64,000 nt of DNA, taken from the NCBI GenBank assembly GCA_947172415.1, contig OX359195.1, forward strand, positions 6,175,501 to 6,239,500, read 5' to 3'. This document shows positions 36,686 through 49,536 of the stretch, in pieces (within the stretch, counting starts at the first letter, position 1; every line of letters starts with the position of its first letter). The DNA is from Chondrosia reniformis (taxonomy: Eukaryota; Porifera; Demospongiae; Chondrillida; Chondrillidae). The notes beneath the pieces were generated by a model that had not been told where the DNA came from, did no database searches, and saw only the letters and a program-made list of their open reading frames with translations. The position numbers and the translations under genes are program-made.

Positions 36686-39600
36686 TTAAAGTTCTGTATG
36701 AATGTGGTGTGATTGAGTTTTAGGGGCAGGTTCACCTGGCTGCTCTTCATTCTCAGGTATTTCTTCTACAGCTTCAGGCTCTGTAAAGTGGTCATCAGAG
36801 CTAGGGAAAGGAATGGGTGGGGCTGGAGGAAGCCACTCCCTCATTTTTAACTCCCTTATTTCCACCTCATTTGCCCCTGAAAGACATGTCTTCATGTCAG
36901 CTAATGATTCACATTTCTCACATGAAAACACTGAATTCTACAGACACGGAGAGGCAAGGTATAACTTAAAGCTTAATTGCAGGTTTAGTTCCCCTATATG
37001 CTCTTTTACAGAATAGGCATAGCATGTAGGAAAATGGTGTATTAGATTTTTCATGTGAATAATATATACCTTTTCTCCACTATCTATGACAACCATGTTT
37101 GGAAGAGTTGCACTATCAATGTAATCTACATCTCCTAGGAGATATCCAAGCTCAGAGTGATCTAGCCATACCAGACTCAAATCAGGGTAGTCAATGTTTA
37201 GTGTTTTATATTCTGACAGGAGTGGGCTGGACCTGTCAGATACAACTAATATTGCCAAGGGTTTTCCCAAACGTAGGTACTGAGGTAGGTTGTTGGGTGT
37301 TAGTGTAGCATCCTACATAGGAAGTAAATACACAATACAAAATGTCTTGACACATACATATATTCATCATCATTTTACTCTGCCCACACCCAGTCATGTC
37401 TCCTGAGGAGCACAATGAACCAATGAATGGGTGTAACTGAAGTTCATGCACTTGACAAGTTTCAGAGTCCTTCATTAGCCAATTAAAAAGATAGTTGAGC
37501 CATAGACAGCTGCTTCATCCTTATTAGGACTCATCAGTATGGTGTATATGCAATGGAAGAGTGGGTGGGGTAAACTTTAGAGTCAAATAATGATCAAATC
37601 TTTAAGATATGCTTTAAATCTTATTTTTCAGTACATTTAATCACTTGATTTTTTTACCATTCCTGTTTTATCAGTGACTGCGCTAACAATGTCCTCTTGG
37701 CTACATACTCCAGTGTAATGCTCAATATGGTCATCTTTGACAAATAGGACAGTTGGATTGGATGTGATATTGTATGAGTCACACACATAGGGGTAGTCCC
37801 TGCAATTAACAGCACCTAAGCCAATACCATGGTTTCCTAATGCCTTCTCCAAATCTACAAGCTGTGGCAGAAAGACTAAACTACGGACAGACCCTAATGG
37901 AGCAGGAAGCAAAGTAACAATATTCATGGTCATAAAGTCATATGACATACAAGCTGAACATATCAATGTCTTTCATAAATGCATGTTGGCTTATACATGT
38001 ACTGTATATATGTAGCAGAATAGGAAGTAGATTTTTTATATGTACGTAATTCTTTTCATAATTAACACCTCTTATTGTTTTCACTTTAAATTGTAAAGAA
38101 ATGAACCATAGTAACCAAGTCATGTTTTGGTACAGTCTTCCTAAAATGAAACCACAAGTGTTTCACATGTAATGGATTACTAAAAACAGTCATCCAATCT
38201 CATTAAGAAATATGTCATGCAGGACACCTAAAGAACAAACTTATAAATTTAGTTTCATTTTGTACATAGTATAATCAAAAGAAGAATAGAACGTTTCGGT
38301 CACGTAGGCCTTAATTCCTCAGCTATTACTAACGTATTCCTTGAAGGGTTACATTTCAATAGGGTTTTTGTCTCCCACTAAGAGATGGGAAATAAAGGTC
38401 AATTGATTGGCTCAGCCTGATATCCAATGACTAATGATGTGATGTGAATCTTGCACATGTTTTAACTAAGTAATATGTTAAGTTAACTGTCATAAAGGAT
38501 CTATAGAACTTTAAGAAAGACTTCTAAGGTCACAGATGAGGGATGGTATTCCCAGAAACAGCTGTCTGGCCCAGTGGAGCAAAAGAATAAAGAGAAGACT
38601 CTTGTATCTTAATGTACACATCATCCAGCAGAGGTTTGTTTGACAATTTACAGTCATAGTTGGTTGAAAGCGTGCTTTCTTTAAAATTCAATATCCTTAC
38701 ATGGTTGATAGAAAACCAGAGTTGTTATTTTGTTGCTTTGCAGAAAGGAGGCAATTGATTGGTCGGTTACTGTTGTTACATTATGAATTGCCTTCTTGAG
38801 ATGCGGATGATTCAAAACAAAAAGACCAAACTCATCATCCTCTTTGAGTGCGGCGTCCGTTTCTACAAGAATATAGGTATTTCTAGTGCATAGTTTGTAT
38901 GCATTTAGTTGTTGTTTGCAGACAACTTTTAAAACCTTACCATTTGGCAAATCAGTCTCAATAGATCTTCGTTTCTGTAGAATTTTGTTTTTAACACCAG
39001 AAGACAAACTGTACAAGTGGGAAGTGAGAAAAGAACATTCTGGATTTTATGGGAAGTTGACTGTTAAAAGTGACGGATGGGTACAGTATTTAATTACCTA
39101 TATTGTACCTATACAAAAACTGTTCTTCATATATACTAAATGCATAGAGTACAAACTGTATCCTATGAGGGCTAAGTCATGCTTAAATCCCATTCTATTA
39201 GTATGATTCCTCACTTACATGTCCACCATTCAGAGTTCTATTCATACATATATTTACTGGTTAATTTAACAATATAGTAACATTTAGACCTCACACAACA
39301 AGAAAGATTTCTTACCGCAGCTGTTCTACAAGGAAATTAATAATTTCGGAGTAAATGATCTCGCTGTCATATTGCGTCCACAAGTTATGTCCCACAGGGT
39401 GGTACAAGATCATTGGCAATAGGGGATATATCTGTTGAAGAAAGTCACACAGGAAAAGTAATAGGACATAATGGTCACATGACAATCATATGACTTACTC
39501 CTGCTATAGGATGGATCTCATTAACAGAATCAACTTCAACCACAACCAATTCAATCTTCTCAATAATGTTTCGAATGCTGTCAGTGACGCCGAACATGAT

Positions 39601-42600
39601 TGAAATTAAACGATCACAACTGCTGGTATCTATTATAAAATAATTTTAATCAAGTATTAAGAATTTACAAAATTACAAGAACCACCTTTCTGGCAGACAG
39701 CGGCCAGGACACACTTGTGTGTACTCTTTACTAGCTTGTTAAAGGATTCAGGTACCATAAAGTATAGCTGGTCCTTATGATCAATCCCCAAGTCTCCACT
39801 GAGTGCTTTGTTTAATATCTCATCCAAGCCAGGTTGCTCTACTTCAATGTACTCAGATAGAAACTCTGTCAACTTGGCTACAGTTCTTGGAATGTCATAG
39901 TCCATCCCAATAACCTCACCCTATAGAAGCAAACTGAAAAGATGGCCGACACAGTATTGTAGACATCTCTATAGTTTCAACCTTCTGGGTCTTAATAAAG
40001 ACATATGGCAGTCTTCCAGTTGGTGTTTTGGGCATCCATTTTGAAACGTCAGGAAAGTTGTCACTAAAAGTAAATAAGATACGTTTATTGAATGCTTTGC
40101 TTATTATTTGGTATGTCACAGGTGGTCGGCAGCTGAATTAATAAGCCAAAGGATCTGAAGACTTAATTTTGGGATTGTTTCTGGAATAAAATTTGCACTT
40201 TGAAAAACTTTAGTTAATTTGAAAATACAGTGTCATATAATATGTTAAATGAAAGACAAACATCTTGGTACTGTAAATCTACTCTATATAGAGACCATGT
40301 ATTCCCACAACAGCTACGTATGTGTATATATATATAATATGTATTAAAATTAGATGGAATGGTGTTGGATGAGTGTACATATAAGGAGCACTACTAATAC
40401 TTACATATTAACTGATATAAAAACAAATTCTCCAATAAAATTGGTAATTAAGGGAAAGAGTGTCTTTTCAATCTTTCGAGTTGTCTTTTTGTCTACCACA
40501 AAGTAAATTTCCTTCATTGGACTATCTTTGAGCACTGTGAATGTGTCGGGGCCAATGTATCTTACCTAAGGGGATCAGGTCATGAGGAGGATAACAAGTC
40601 AGGTTAAACTTGTTGCTAAGTAATCAATGACAGGGTTTTATCCAGGCAAGAGACTGAAGGGGAAGTTCTAGTGCATGAAGACTTATCTCCTAGGGAGGTC
40701 TGGGAGCGTGGCCCCCTACAGGATATTTAGATCTTCTCAGTTTGATTTACATCCAGTGAAATTGATCCAGGAAAGAAAGTGAAAAAGAGAGAGGAGGTGG
40801 GAGGTGATTGACTTGGGAACTTCTCCCTGTGTCTCTATTTACGTCTAATTCAGTATATGTCTACTAGTACTCTGACAAGTTTACTGCAATTGAAAAACTT
40901 TTGGAGAGGAAGCTGGAGTGTTTGGAGGAGAAGCTTCTCTCTCCCCTTACCCCCCCCCCAGATTGAGCCCTGAGTGATACATTTATTAAGTCCTCTTGCT
41001 GTTGAGTATTGTGGTATCATAATTATGTCAATATGGTGTATGCTGTCTTTACTGGTAAAACCTTTCTAGAAAGGCAAATTAGGTAACAGATAATCTAAAG
41101 GTTCATTCCTTCTTTAGCGGTCCAGCTCAATTGAGCTGCATAGTAGACACTGTACAACTCACATGAGAAGGATACATCATGTTTTTCAACAGCTTTGTCA
41201 TCTTCTGAATACCATTGCGATACACTTCAAGTCGCCAACCACGATGTTTCCCAATTTGAACAGTATACCACACAAATATATCTGAGAGAGAGTGCTTCTC
41301 TAACTGAGGAAAGTAGTTGGACACATCTTTCATTATGGTTATATTTGTTACAATAGCAAACTTCCTTGGAAACCGTTTGGCCAGTAACATATACTGGACA
41401 ATACCTACACAGCAATACATTTTGTTTACAATCCATCTCATGTAACATAAAACTACAACTTACTGTCACGTTCAGCAGGTGGAAAATATGCTATTATATA
41501 GGTTGATTTCTTTAATTGAGACCGGATTTCATCTTCTGATTTAAAAATTTTAATCAGGTCTGGAAATGTGTATCTGAGTAGAAAGGAAGCCACTAAAATT
41601 ATTCATTTTCAAATTGGGTGTTGCCATGGTAACAAACCTCAGAATATGAGCAGCTAGTCTTCCAGGTGTTCTTAATTCCATGATGGGCAGGGGCTCTGGA
41701 TTTTCACCAGGCCTACATCAACATGCAACCCAACAATAATGGACATGCAATATAAATAAGATGATGTTAGCTGCATTTACATAATTTGGTTTCAAATATA
41801 CCTGATAATTATCGCTTGTTGCCCCTGTAACACCATACATATAATGTCCACATCCACTGGTGGACATTCTAGTCGGACTAGCTTGATGGACGCTGCTGAT
41901 AAAAAAGTTTCCACTTCTGTTTCCCATTCTAAATCTGGAATTATAACTAAAACCAAACAAGTAAACAGTGTAAACGTACTCATCATTGAGGTCCCTGCTT
42001 AACAGAATACACCTGGGATCAATTAAAATTATTGCAACATTCAGCGTATAGCAAACATATATTGCATAGACTGTTTATAAAGAATCTTGCAATGTAATAT
42101 ACGTGATAATCTTATACTACATACAGGTGAACTCAAGTACACATGATACCACCATATTGTATACATTAAACACTGAAACCGCAGAGCAACAAAGACTGAA
42201 TGTTGATTAAATAAAAAAATTATCCATTCCATATTGTAAGTGTCTATAATAGTTAAATATGCAGCAAATCGGCTCCTTTTGTCAGCGACTAATGTGGGGA
42301 GGTATTGTGGTCGAGAGGGAGGTCCATGGTGCAGAAGCAATAATGGGGTGGAAGCCATCAATAGCAGTGAAAATGGGTCACATATTGTGAGGATTTCCCA
42401 TTCCTAGTCACATTAGGTATCGAAGAAACCAACAAATGAACTACTAACAGTATAACATGTGCAGTCTTTTTGGACATACAGATACAGAGAATCAGAATAT
42501 AAATTATTACCAACTAATTGTGTGTAGAAATACTTGAATTTAACTTCTACCAGTCAATGTTATCTATACGAACGTAACCGTAATTCCATGGAATCCATGC

Positions 42601-42796
42601 TAATAATAAGTGTTCTTCCGGCCTTGTAGAACAAAATTTATTATTCCTGCATGTTTCAGTGCTTACCTGAGTAAAATTCGGACGCTATCGCGACTGTTAT
42701 TCCACTGACTTTTTTAAGATCTTTCTCTTTTAAAAGTGGTACTTCCTTTGAAAGTACTCCCGGAATTAGAACGAGTAACACTAAAAAATTGAACAT
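36686..42796 (-). CDS. TXNDC16: TXNDC16-like ER thioredoxin-domain protein with HTEL tail
   Basis: A long multi-exon minus-strand gene. The first exon (42667-42796) encodes a signal peptide (MFNFLVLLVLIPGVLS) and KEVPLLKEKDLKKVSGITVA. Internal exons were seen around 41790-41950, 41640-41716, 41105-41570, 40400-40566, 39657-40060, 39300-39600, 38700-39000 and 37650-37960. Exon 37070-37312 and last exon 36686-36937 are placed exactly. A thioredoxin-like fold is visible in LGAVNCRDYPYVCDSYNITS then NPTVLFVKDD (cis-Pro region) without a CxxC redox pair. The C-terminal part with MREWLPPAPPIPF corresponds to the QEWKPPLPAYDF region of human TXNDC16/ERp90. The protein ends HTEL, a KDEL-type ER-retrieval variant. 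Role inferred: non-catalytic chaperone-like ER luminal protein. Exon list is approximate. Head-to-head with the receptor gene. Confidence 0.75.
38138..38173. repeat. 36-bp dispersed repeat (second copy)
   Basis: Identical over 36 bp to 30581-30616. Lies in a TXNDC16 intron. Contains CCACAAGTGTTTCACATG. Confidence 0.8.
38281..38340. repeat. Diverged single arm of the foldback family
   Basis: On the minus strand it reads GGCCTACGTGACCGAAACG then TTCTATTC. This matches the GACCTACGGGTTGAAACGTT core of the GST-linked foldback arms, without a second arm nearby. In a TXNDC16 intron. Confidence 0.5.
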
Positions 42797-42918
42797 TTTT
42801 CCTTCTAAAAATGATCTATTAGGTTAGAACAAGGTTTTTAATGCTTGCTGAGTATACATCGGGAGATTCCCATTAAAGTGTGACGTCATCATAAGCTACA
42901 TTCCAAAACGGATTCGTG
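42797..42918. promoter_or_regulatory. 122-bp divergent promoter, TXNDC16 / receptor-like gene, with CRE
   Basis: Start codons of the two divergent genes are 122 bp apart. A perfect TGACGTCA palindrome lies at 42881-42888. No TATA box. Confidence 0.65.
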
Positions 42919-44975
42919 ATGTTGGTTGTACTTTTGGTGTTAGCATTTCCAGTCCTCTCATTTGGCCAGATGGAAGACTATGTGAGTTTCAAAGTTAACA
43001 TATGTTTAAACAAAAATAAAATACACTTGGTATAACTACGTAGGACAACTGTACTGCTGGAACCTATCCCGCAACGGCTAGCATGATGGAGGATAATTAT
43101 GCTAACGATACGGCTTCTAACGGAAGTTGCGTGTCTTGTGATGAATTATGCGTAACCTGCTTCGATAAAGGACCGTCAAATTGCTTTAGTTGCGTATCGG
43201 TGCACGTCCGAACGGGAGAGAAGAACGGCCGGCCGTTGCTGCATTGTTTGATCGAGTGTCCACCGGAGACGGCCCAATTGGATGGGAGTTCTTTGGAGTG
43301 TATCCTGAATGATTTAGAAACTGAAGTGCCTTTTTTGTGAGTTCATAACACGTTTGTTTTATGTTTAATAGACCACATATTGGATATAATAATAATTTTA
43401 CCTAATATGGCAAGGAGGAGGGTCATGTACTGTTATCATAGCGATAGATTAATCGCCCATTCGCAACATGCAGTCAAGTGACTAGATATGATTTACCTAT
43501 GCCCCATTCTACGTAGAAATACCATTGAAGGTGTTGCAACGCTGTCAGTGTGTGTAGCAATTGCTTGTATTGTTGTGGTAGCCGTTTCACTCATTCTGGC
43601 ACGTATATGTTGTATCAGGAGAAAATTTAAGGGGCATTCTTTACAAGGAGAAACATTTGTCAACCAAGCTAATTTAAGCAAAGTAGGTAATTAAATTGTA
43701 TGTAAATGTATTTGAAAAGTATAATTTTGTATACTATGTGCCAAAGTGATATCTGTGTGCATATAATTATGTCCTGAAATGATTGTGTCCTATAATAAGG
43801 ATTCCTTCTAACTACATCAAAATGTACCCTTTGGATGATACATCCTTTGACTCTTTGAGCACCTGACTAGTTTTTATACTTTCAAAGAGTTGAAGTAGTG
43901 CCTTAACTAGAAAGGGGGGGGGGGGGGGGGCAAGCAGAGGAGTGAATACTCCATGCACTCTCTGTTAGTATTTTGCATATCTAAACATCCAGATTATAGA
44001 GGTAATACATTTGTCATTTGTACATAACCACTATATAGGTATTTGTGGCTCCCTATGAAATAAAATAGATTAGTAAGTATCCATTAATTACATATTTCTT
44101 TCTTCTCTGGTTGTATATAGTGTGACACACTAGCAAAGGAGTTTGTATACAATGTGTCAGTTCACAAGAAGGAACAGAAAATCGAGGAATCTATGCAAAC
44201 AGTTGCCATGGTAACCTTTCCCAATGCCACTACTACTACTCCTTGTGAGGAATTATTGGTTGATGATTCAGATGATGGAACAATGAGAATTAAACGTCTT
44301 GACACTGAAGGCAATGCTTATCAAGCAATGGCTTCAGCTTTATTGCTGGCAGGAAGGACTGATGCTCAAAATCAATCAATGATGAGTGGGCCAACTGATG
44401 TGCTTTCTTCCCAAAAAGACATCAGTAAATTAAATGTTGAATTAGATGAATATGTTCCAATGTCTGCAGATGGGTGTTCTAAACAGACTGATCTAAAGCA
44501 TTTGGAGTATGCTACCATTAATAAAACTGCTGACTCAGCTTATGTACCCATGAAGAGCACTCAGCCAACTAAAAATGGTGACACCCACTATGAGAGAATC
44601 ACATCTCTCTATGAATCTCCAGTGGATTCAAAGGTTGAAGTATGTGAAACAGATGCCCCAGCCAATATATATGAACAGCCTCTTGCAGAGCATTATGAAA
44701 CTATACCTGGAGATGATAGTCAAGCATACGAGGGAGTTCCCCCAACAGAAGGATCCTTTGACTCGGGATATTCCAAGGTGGCCCACAATTTTACAGAAGG
44801 GTCCTTTGACACTGGATATGCCCGAGTTGATCATGGCTTATCTGAAGACTTGTATAGCTATTCTAGGGCCAACGTAAGTAGCTTGAATGGAAGTCCAAGA
44901 AAGCAGACATTAGACAATCAATACGTGGCTATGAAAACACAGCATGCAAAACCAGTGAAAACCCCAATCACCTGA
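42919..44975 (+). CDS. Receptor-like single-pass protein: Cys-rich ectodomain and YxxM/ITIM-like tail
   Basis: Four in-phase exons: 42919-42981, 43044-43336, 43517-43682 and 44121-44975, about 458 residues. Signal peptide MLVVLLVLAFPVLSFG. The ectodomain (~100 residues) has furin-like cysteine spacing: SCVSCDELCVTCFDKGPSNC then FSC. One transmembrane helix (VCVAIACIVVVAVSLILA) is followed by a basic CCIRRKFKG stop-transfer. The ~300-residue cytoplasmic tail has no kinase domain but many tyrosine motifs: YQAM, YVPM twice, YVAM (all YxxM, PI3K p85 SH2-type), LEYATI (ITIM type), HYERI, IYEQPL, HYETI, AYEGVPP. It also has a duplicated EGSFD(S/T)GY(S/A)(K/R)V unit. No named homologue recognised. 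Inferred role: a kinase-substrate docking receptor. Convergent with 14-3-3 A. Confidence 0.75.
43914..43930. repeat. Poly-G run of ~17 bases in an intron
   Basis: A homopolymer G tract in intron 3 of the receptor-like gene. Length is uncertain because such runs are sequencing-error prone. Confidence 0.6.
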
Positions 44976-45118
44976 TTGTATATTATATGTACGCGTTGAA
45001 ACTGCACGAGTATATTGACACTATTAAAACGCTGAAATTACACTTATTATACACTGCCTACAAAGAATAATATCCATCAACTAATTATGCCTAATAGCTA
45101 ATATCGTAAATTCAAGTC

Positions 45119-46058
45119 CTAGTTATCATCATTTTCTTGTCCATCTACTTCCTGGGTGGAATCTGTTGTCCAGAGGGTTAGGTTATCCCTCAAAAGCTGC
45201 ATAATCAAGGTACTGTCTTTGTAACTATCTTCCTTCAAACTGTCCAACTCCGCAATGGCATCATCAAAGGCCTAATAGAAGCAACGTAGGCGATTACTTG
45301 ACAAAGTTAAATTGCAATTTCCTAAGAGAACTACATAACAGACATGTACATAGGAACAATTTATGTTATCACGTCATACCTCTTTGGCTAGTTTGCAGGC
45401 TTGATCAGGCTCGTTTGCAATTTCATAGTAGAAAACCGAGAAATTTAAAGCCAGTCCCAGACGTATGGGATGCGTACAAGTAAGGTGCTCTTTTGCTGAC
45501 TTTGTTGCGGCGTCATATGCCTTTTTCGACAATTCAATCACTTTCTCCCTATCAGCCTGACCTGCAACTTCCGCTTTGTACCTAAAATAATCTCCTTTCA
45601 TTTTTAAATAAAAGACTTGAGATTCTTGCGACTTGTCGTCTTTTGTTTCTTCTTTTTTTATCAAATTATTTTCCAGTAAATCCTACGACACATTAAGATT
45701 TAAAATTAGAAAATAGACGACGGCAGTAAACAGATAAAGCCGGGCATAGACTTACCAAAACTTCTTGACAAATTTTATTCAATTCATCCTCAATCTTCGA
45801 ACGATAGTCCTGTGCCAGCTTTACTTTAGCTTCTGGTTGGGAACTTTTACGCTCGATGCTCGACACAACTCGCCAGGATGACCTTCTAGAACCAACTACG
45901 TTCTTGTATGCGACTGAGAGAAGATTTCGTTCCTCGTTTCCAAGAGGACTAGTTGCTTTCTCAGTAAATTCCTTCATGAATTTTGCCATATCCTCATATC
46001 TCTCTGCCTGTTCGGCGAGTTTTGCACGTTCAATTAGGTCACGGTCGTTTTCAGTCAT
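45119..46058 (-). CDS. 14-3-3 protein A
   Basis: A phosphoserine/threonine-binding dimeric adaptor. Three exons: 45756-46058, 45380-45682 and 45119-45271. N-terminal dimerisation helices [20 protein letters not shown]; signature [20 protein letters not shown]; second signature [14 protein letters not shown]-terminal ligand groove [15 protein letters not shown] and [17 protein letters not shown]. An acidic tail ends [10 protein letters not shown]. Both intron positions match those of 14-3-3 B at 49.5 kb. Lies just downstream of STAM on the same strand. Confidence 0.97.
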
Positions 46059-46616
46059 TTTGTCTGCTTGGAAGGACCAAGCTACCTTTGAATATATAAG
46101 GACTTAGCTAAGCAAATGACGCATTTTCTACGTCACGTTTCCATGGTATTGCTATAGTTACTAAGGAGTCATGTGAAAGGAATTTACTATATAAGAATGA
46201 ACACGTTTCAAAAATGAAGTTGGAAGTAGGGATGAACAATGTAAAGTATATATTATTACAATCTCAAAAAGGATTGAGAAACCAGTACTGTGGCTATGAC
46301 TTGTTTACATTTTCAAAATAATAATTCAAGAAGTATTATATATTTTAATTTGTACATATAAGATATTACGAGTTTGACATAATTATGTTTGCAAAAGTTT
46401 TTCCCAATATAGCACAAGTTTAAAAGGTACCACTACAGAAAGGAAAAGACAAATGCCTTAAGTCTTAAGCTGATAAAGTATAAAATCACTAAGTTTTGTA
46501 CTTACAGATTTGGTGTATAAATTGAAGCAAGTTGCTGACTGTCTGACTGAGATGGTAGCTAAAGATGAGAATGTAAATATGGTTGCTATAGTACTCAGGA
46601 AAACAGGTTTATAACT

Positions 46617-49286
46617 TTATCTACTACTTACCCATGATGGATTCCCCACAGGAGGGTGGATTGACTGTGGTTGCCCATAGGCACTGCCACCCATGGGAAG
46701 TGGGTGTGACTCTGGCTGGTACTGTACAGAAGGGGGTGGGTTGATGGGAGTCTGAGTAGTGACTTGCGTACGCTGTGTTAAACCACTAGACAGAAGTTGC
46801 CTGTACAAGTTAATAGCACTTTGATAATCAGTATTTAATTGCTGAAGATGTTCCACTTCTCTGCAATCAGGTCAGGAAAAAAAGTAAAAAATGCTTTACC
46901 ACAGTTAATACATGAACCCATACTGGTCAATCTTTGCAATCCTTTTCTCCACCAAATTTCTCATACTTTTACACTGTTTCTCCATCTCTTTCAATGTGTC
47001 ATTCTCAGCTTTGTTGCCACCAGAAGCTTCTGCACTCTTTAACATTTCTAAGCACAGGTCAATAGTTTCCTGGAAACAAAGCAAATTTAACAATCAATAG
47101 TTACAGTTACACAGAGAAGTTTTTTAGAAATATTTATTTAGAGATGGCACTGAAAATGATTCAATTGCAATTTTCATCAAGTAAGAAAGACTTTTTTCAC
47201 CCAATCGATTTCTCAAACAGGCTTTGATCATTTTCATCCGTGAAAAGCTTTCACTGATTCTGTCCCAACTGGAATTGTATATAGGCCAGGGTATTCAAAT
47301 GAGGGAACATTGTTTTGAGTGCAAACAGTCCCAAATTGCATCTAATAAGAGGTCCAAAATCAAAATTTCCCTGAGGAGCATACCCACAGACCCCCTAGTT
47401 TGCTGCATGCTTTGCACAGGGAACGTACTTTCCCCCCAATAATCCATACCATCCCAGTTTACCCCCCCCCCCCCTTGGGCAAAAAGCTGCAAAATGGTTG
47501 CAAAAAGGAGATTTACTGGCACCATATGAATACACCCTAGACCTCTAGTTACCTCATTGACTTGCAATACTTTGCCACTGGTAGAAGCTGTTCTAGCTTT
47601 TGCCTGTTTAATGTCAGCATTCTCTACACAGAATTAGAATGAAAAGAAGTAGGGCCCTTTGTACTAAGGATTTTAATGAACAACCACATCTATCACGTGG
47701 ATAGGCATATTTTAGAAGTTTTATTTAGTAAACAACAGTACAAAGGTGTCTAAAGTTATAGATTACTGCAATTCAAGAAATATTTGAAGATGGCTGATTT
47801 TACACTGTGTTGCAATCAATGATTTGTCTAATTTATGTACATTTATTGTTTTCTAGAATATGCTAGAATTCGAAAAAGACATGCCGTACTTTTCGATTCA
47901 GGGTCCACTTTAAGGTCAAGTGTAACAAAATTGGATGGAAACAGCCCCGATCCCAAATGAGTCCTTCCTTTCCACCAATGGCTGTCCCTATCATCAAGAA
48001 TCTCAATAATTTCCCCAGTTTTAAAGGACAATTCATTATCCTCCGCTGCATGGAAGTCAAATAATGCCCTGCATCTCTTTCCTGTACTGTGTACTTGCTA
48101 AAAAGGAGATATAAATGTACATCCACAAGCCCTTCATTTATTTAAAATAATAGTAATTTTATAGTTACCCTTGATTCAGATGCCTTGTATGCACTAGTCA
48201 TTGGTGATGCCTTATCTTTTAGGGAAAGCTCAATAGCTCGCTTAAGGTCATCCTGTTCCTTGCTGGAGGAACTCTGTGTAGATGTACCAGTGGGTCTAGT
48301 CCGCGGAGTGGGAAATGTAACACCTTGTGAAGACAGATTGTCCTTCAGCAATCTAACAGGAGCAAATTCAGACTCATACTGGTACTCTTGCGCCCAGCTG
48401 GCAAGGAGAGCCTTCATTTGATTGGACACTGCACTGGACTACAACAATGCATAAGTAATATAAAATACCATTTTCCCATACAACACACATCTATTCTATA
48501 CTAAAAGGCTTATGGAGACTAAACCTGCAGTGTGAGGTTTGGATGAGGATACAAGAGTCTTCTCTTTCTTCTTCTGCTCCATTGGGCCAGATAACTGTTT
48601 CTAGGAATACCACCTTTCATCAGTGACCCTGGAAGTCTTTCTGTATGTTCTTCTTTGAATCTTTCATTAGGGTCAAGGACAATTTCACATATACTACTTT
48701 GCAAACAGAAAGTCCATTCACCAGTAACATACCTACTAAGAAAGTTGCATGTATGTAATACTAAATGACTTCAATTGATGCTCACCCCTGTCTTAATGAC
48801 AGTACGTATTCCGGATAATACTTCTTCACTGGACATTTCAGCTCTGAACGAGGCTCCGCAGTTACCAACCGCGCTTTCTAGTAACTACAAGAATCAACAA
48901 TCACTAACTCACAAAATAACTCTTTACCAAATAATTTTACAGCTTGCACATTGAGAGAGAGACTAACTGTTACAGCTTGTAACTGGACATTCTCGTCCAC
49001 GTGGCGAACCCTCTTCATTATAGCAGCCAATGCTGCCTTCATTGCTGTCGGGCCAACAGAATTCCTAATTCTATCACAAAACTCTATTATCTTCCCCCAA
49101 TCCGGTTCTGCTCCAAAATTATTTGTCGCATTTTCTAATTTTTAAAGTAAACATTAGATTTGTAGTAACTTTTCTATTCAGATCTGGTCAGATCACATCC
49201 CAACATTTGTGTAGGTAATGTTCTTTCCATACATTTCAGTGAGACTACAGCTTACCAACGTCTTTGTCGTATAAGATCGAACTCAT
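46617..49286 (-). CDS. STAM: STAM, signal-transducing adaptor molecule (ESCRT-0)
   Basis: Minus-strand multi-exon gene. Order of domains: VHS domain (about 48.5-49.29 kb; MSSILYDKDV, then DWGKIIEFCDRI and AAIMKRVRHVDENVQLQAV), ubiquitin-interacting motif (DDLKRAIELSLKDKA, about 48.2 kb), SH3 domain (LFDFHAAEDNELSFKTGEI, then WWKGRTHLGSGLFPSNFVTL, about 47.85-48.1 kb), a GAT-like coiled-coil (ETIDLCLEMLKSAE and EMEKQCKSMRNLVEKRIAKI, about 46.9-47.1 kb) and a Pro/Gln-rich tail ending at 46617. STAM pairs with HGS/HRS on endosomes to sort ubiquitinated receptors. Order and motifs match animal STAM. The start ATG at 49286 is 250 bp from the divergent 14-3-3 B start. Fine exon boundaries between 48.5 and 48.9 kb are not all resolved. 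Confidence 0.92.
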
Positions 49287-49536
49287 TCTTCACTTTTCTC
49301 ATAAATGGTGTTTACTAAGTGCTGAATCACAGTTGTGCAATAGTTGACCTCAGGATATCACATGACTAAAAAATCAATTATTGGTTACTCTTCAGTGACG
49401 TCAGTCGGTTGTCATGACAATACTATGGTAACACTTTAAAAGACGCGTTTGCGTTTTCGCTGATGAGTCCTTTTTTTGTCATAATTAGAGAAGAAGAAAT
49501 TTTTGCTTTCTTTTTATATAACAAGCAGACCTGAAA
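49287..49536. promoter_or_regulatory. 250-bp divergent promoter, STAM / 14-3-3 B, with CRE
   Basis: Start codons at 49286 (minus) and 49537 (plus). A perfect TGACGTCA lies at 49396-49403, mid-interval. Confidence 0.65.
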
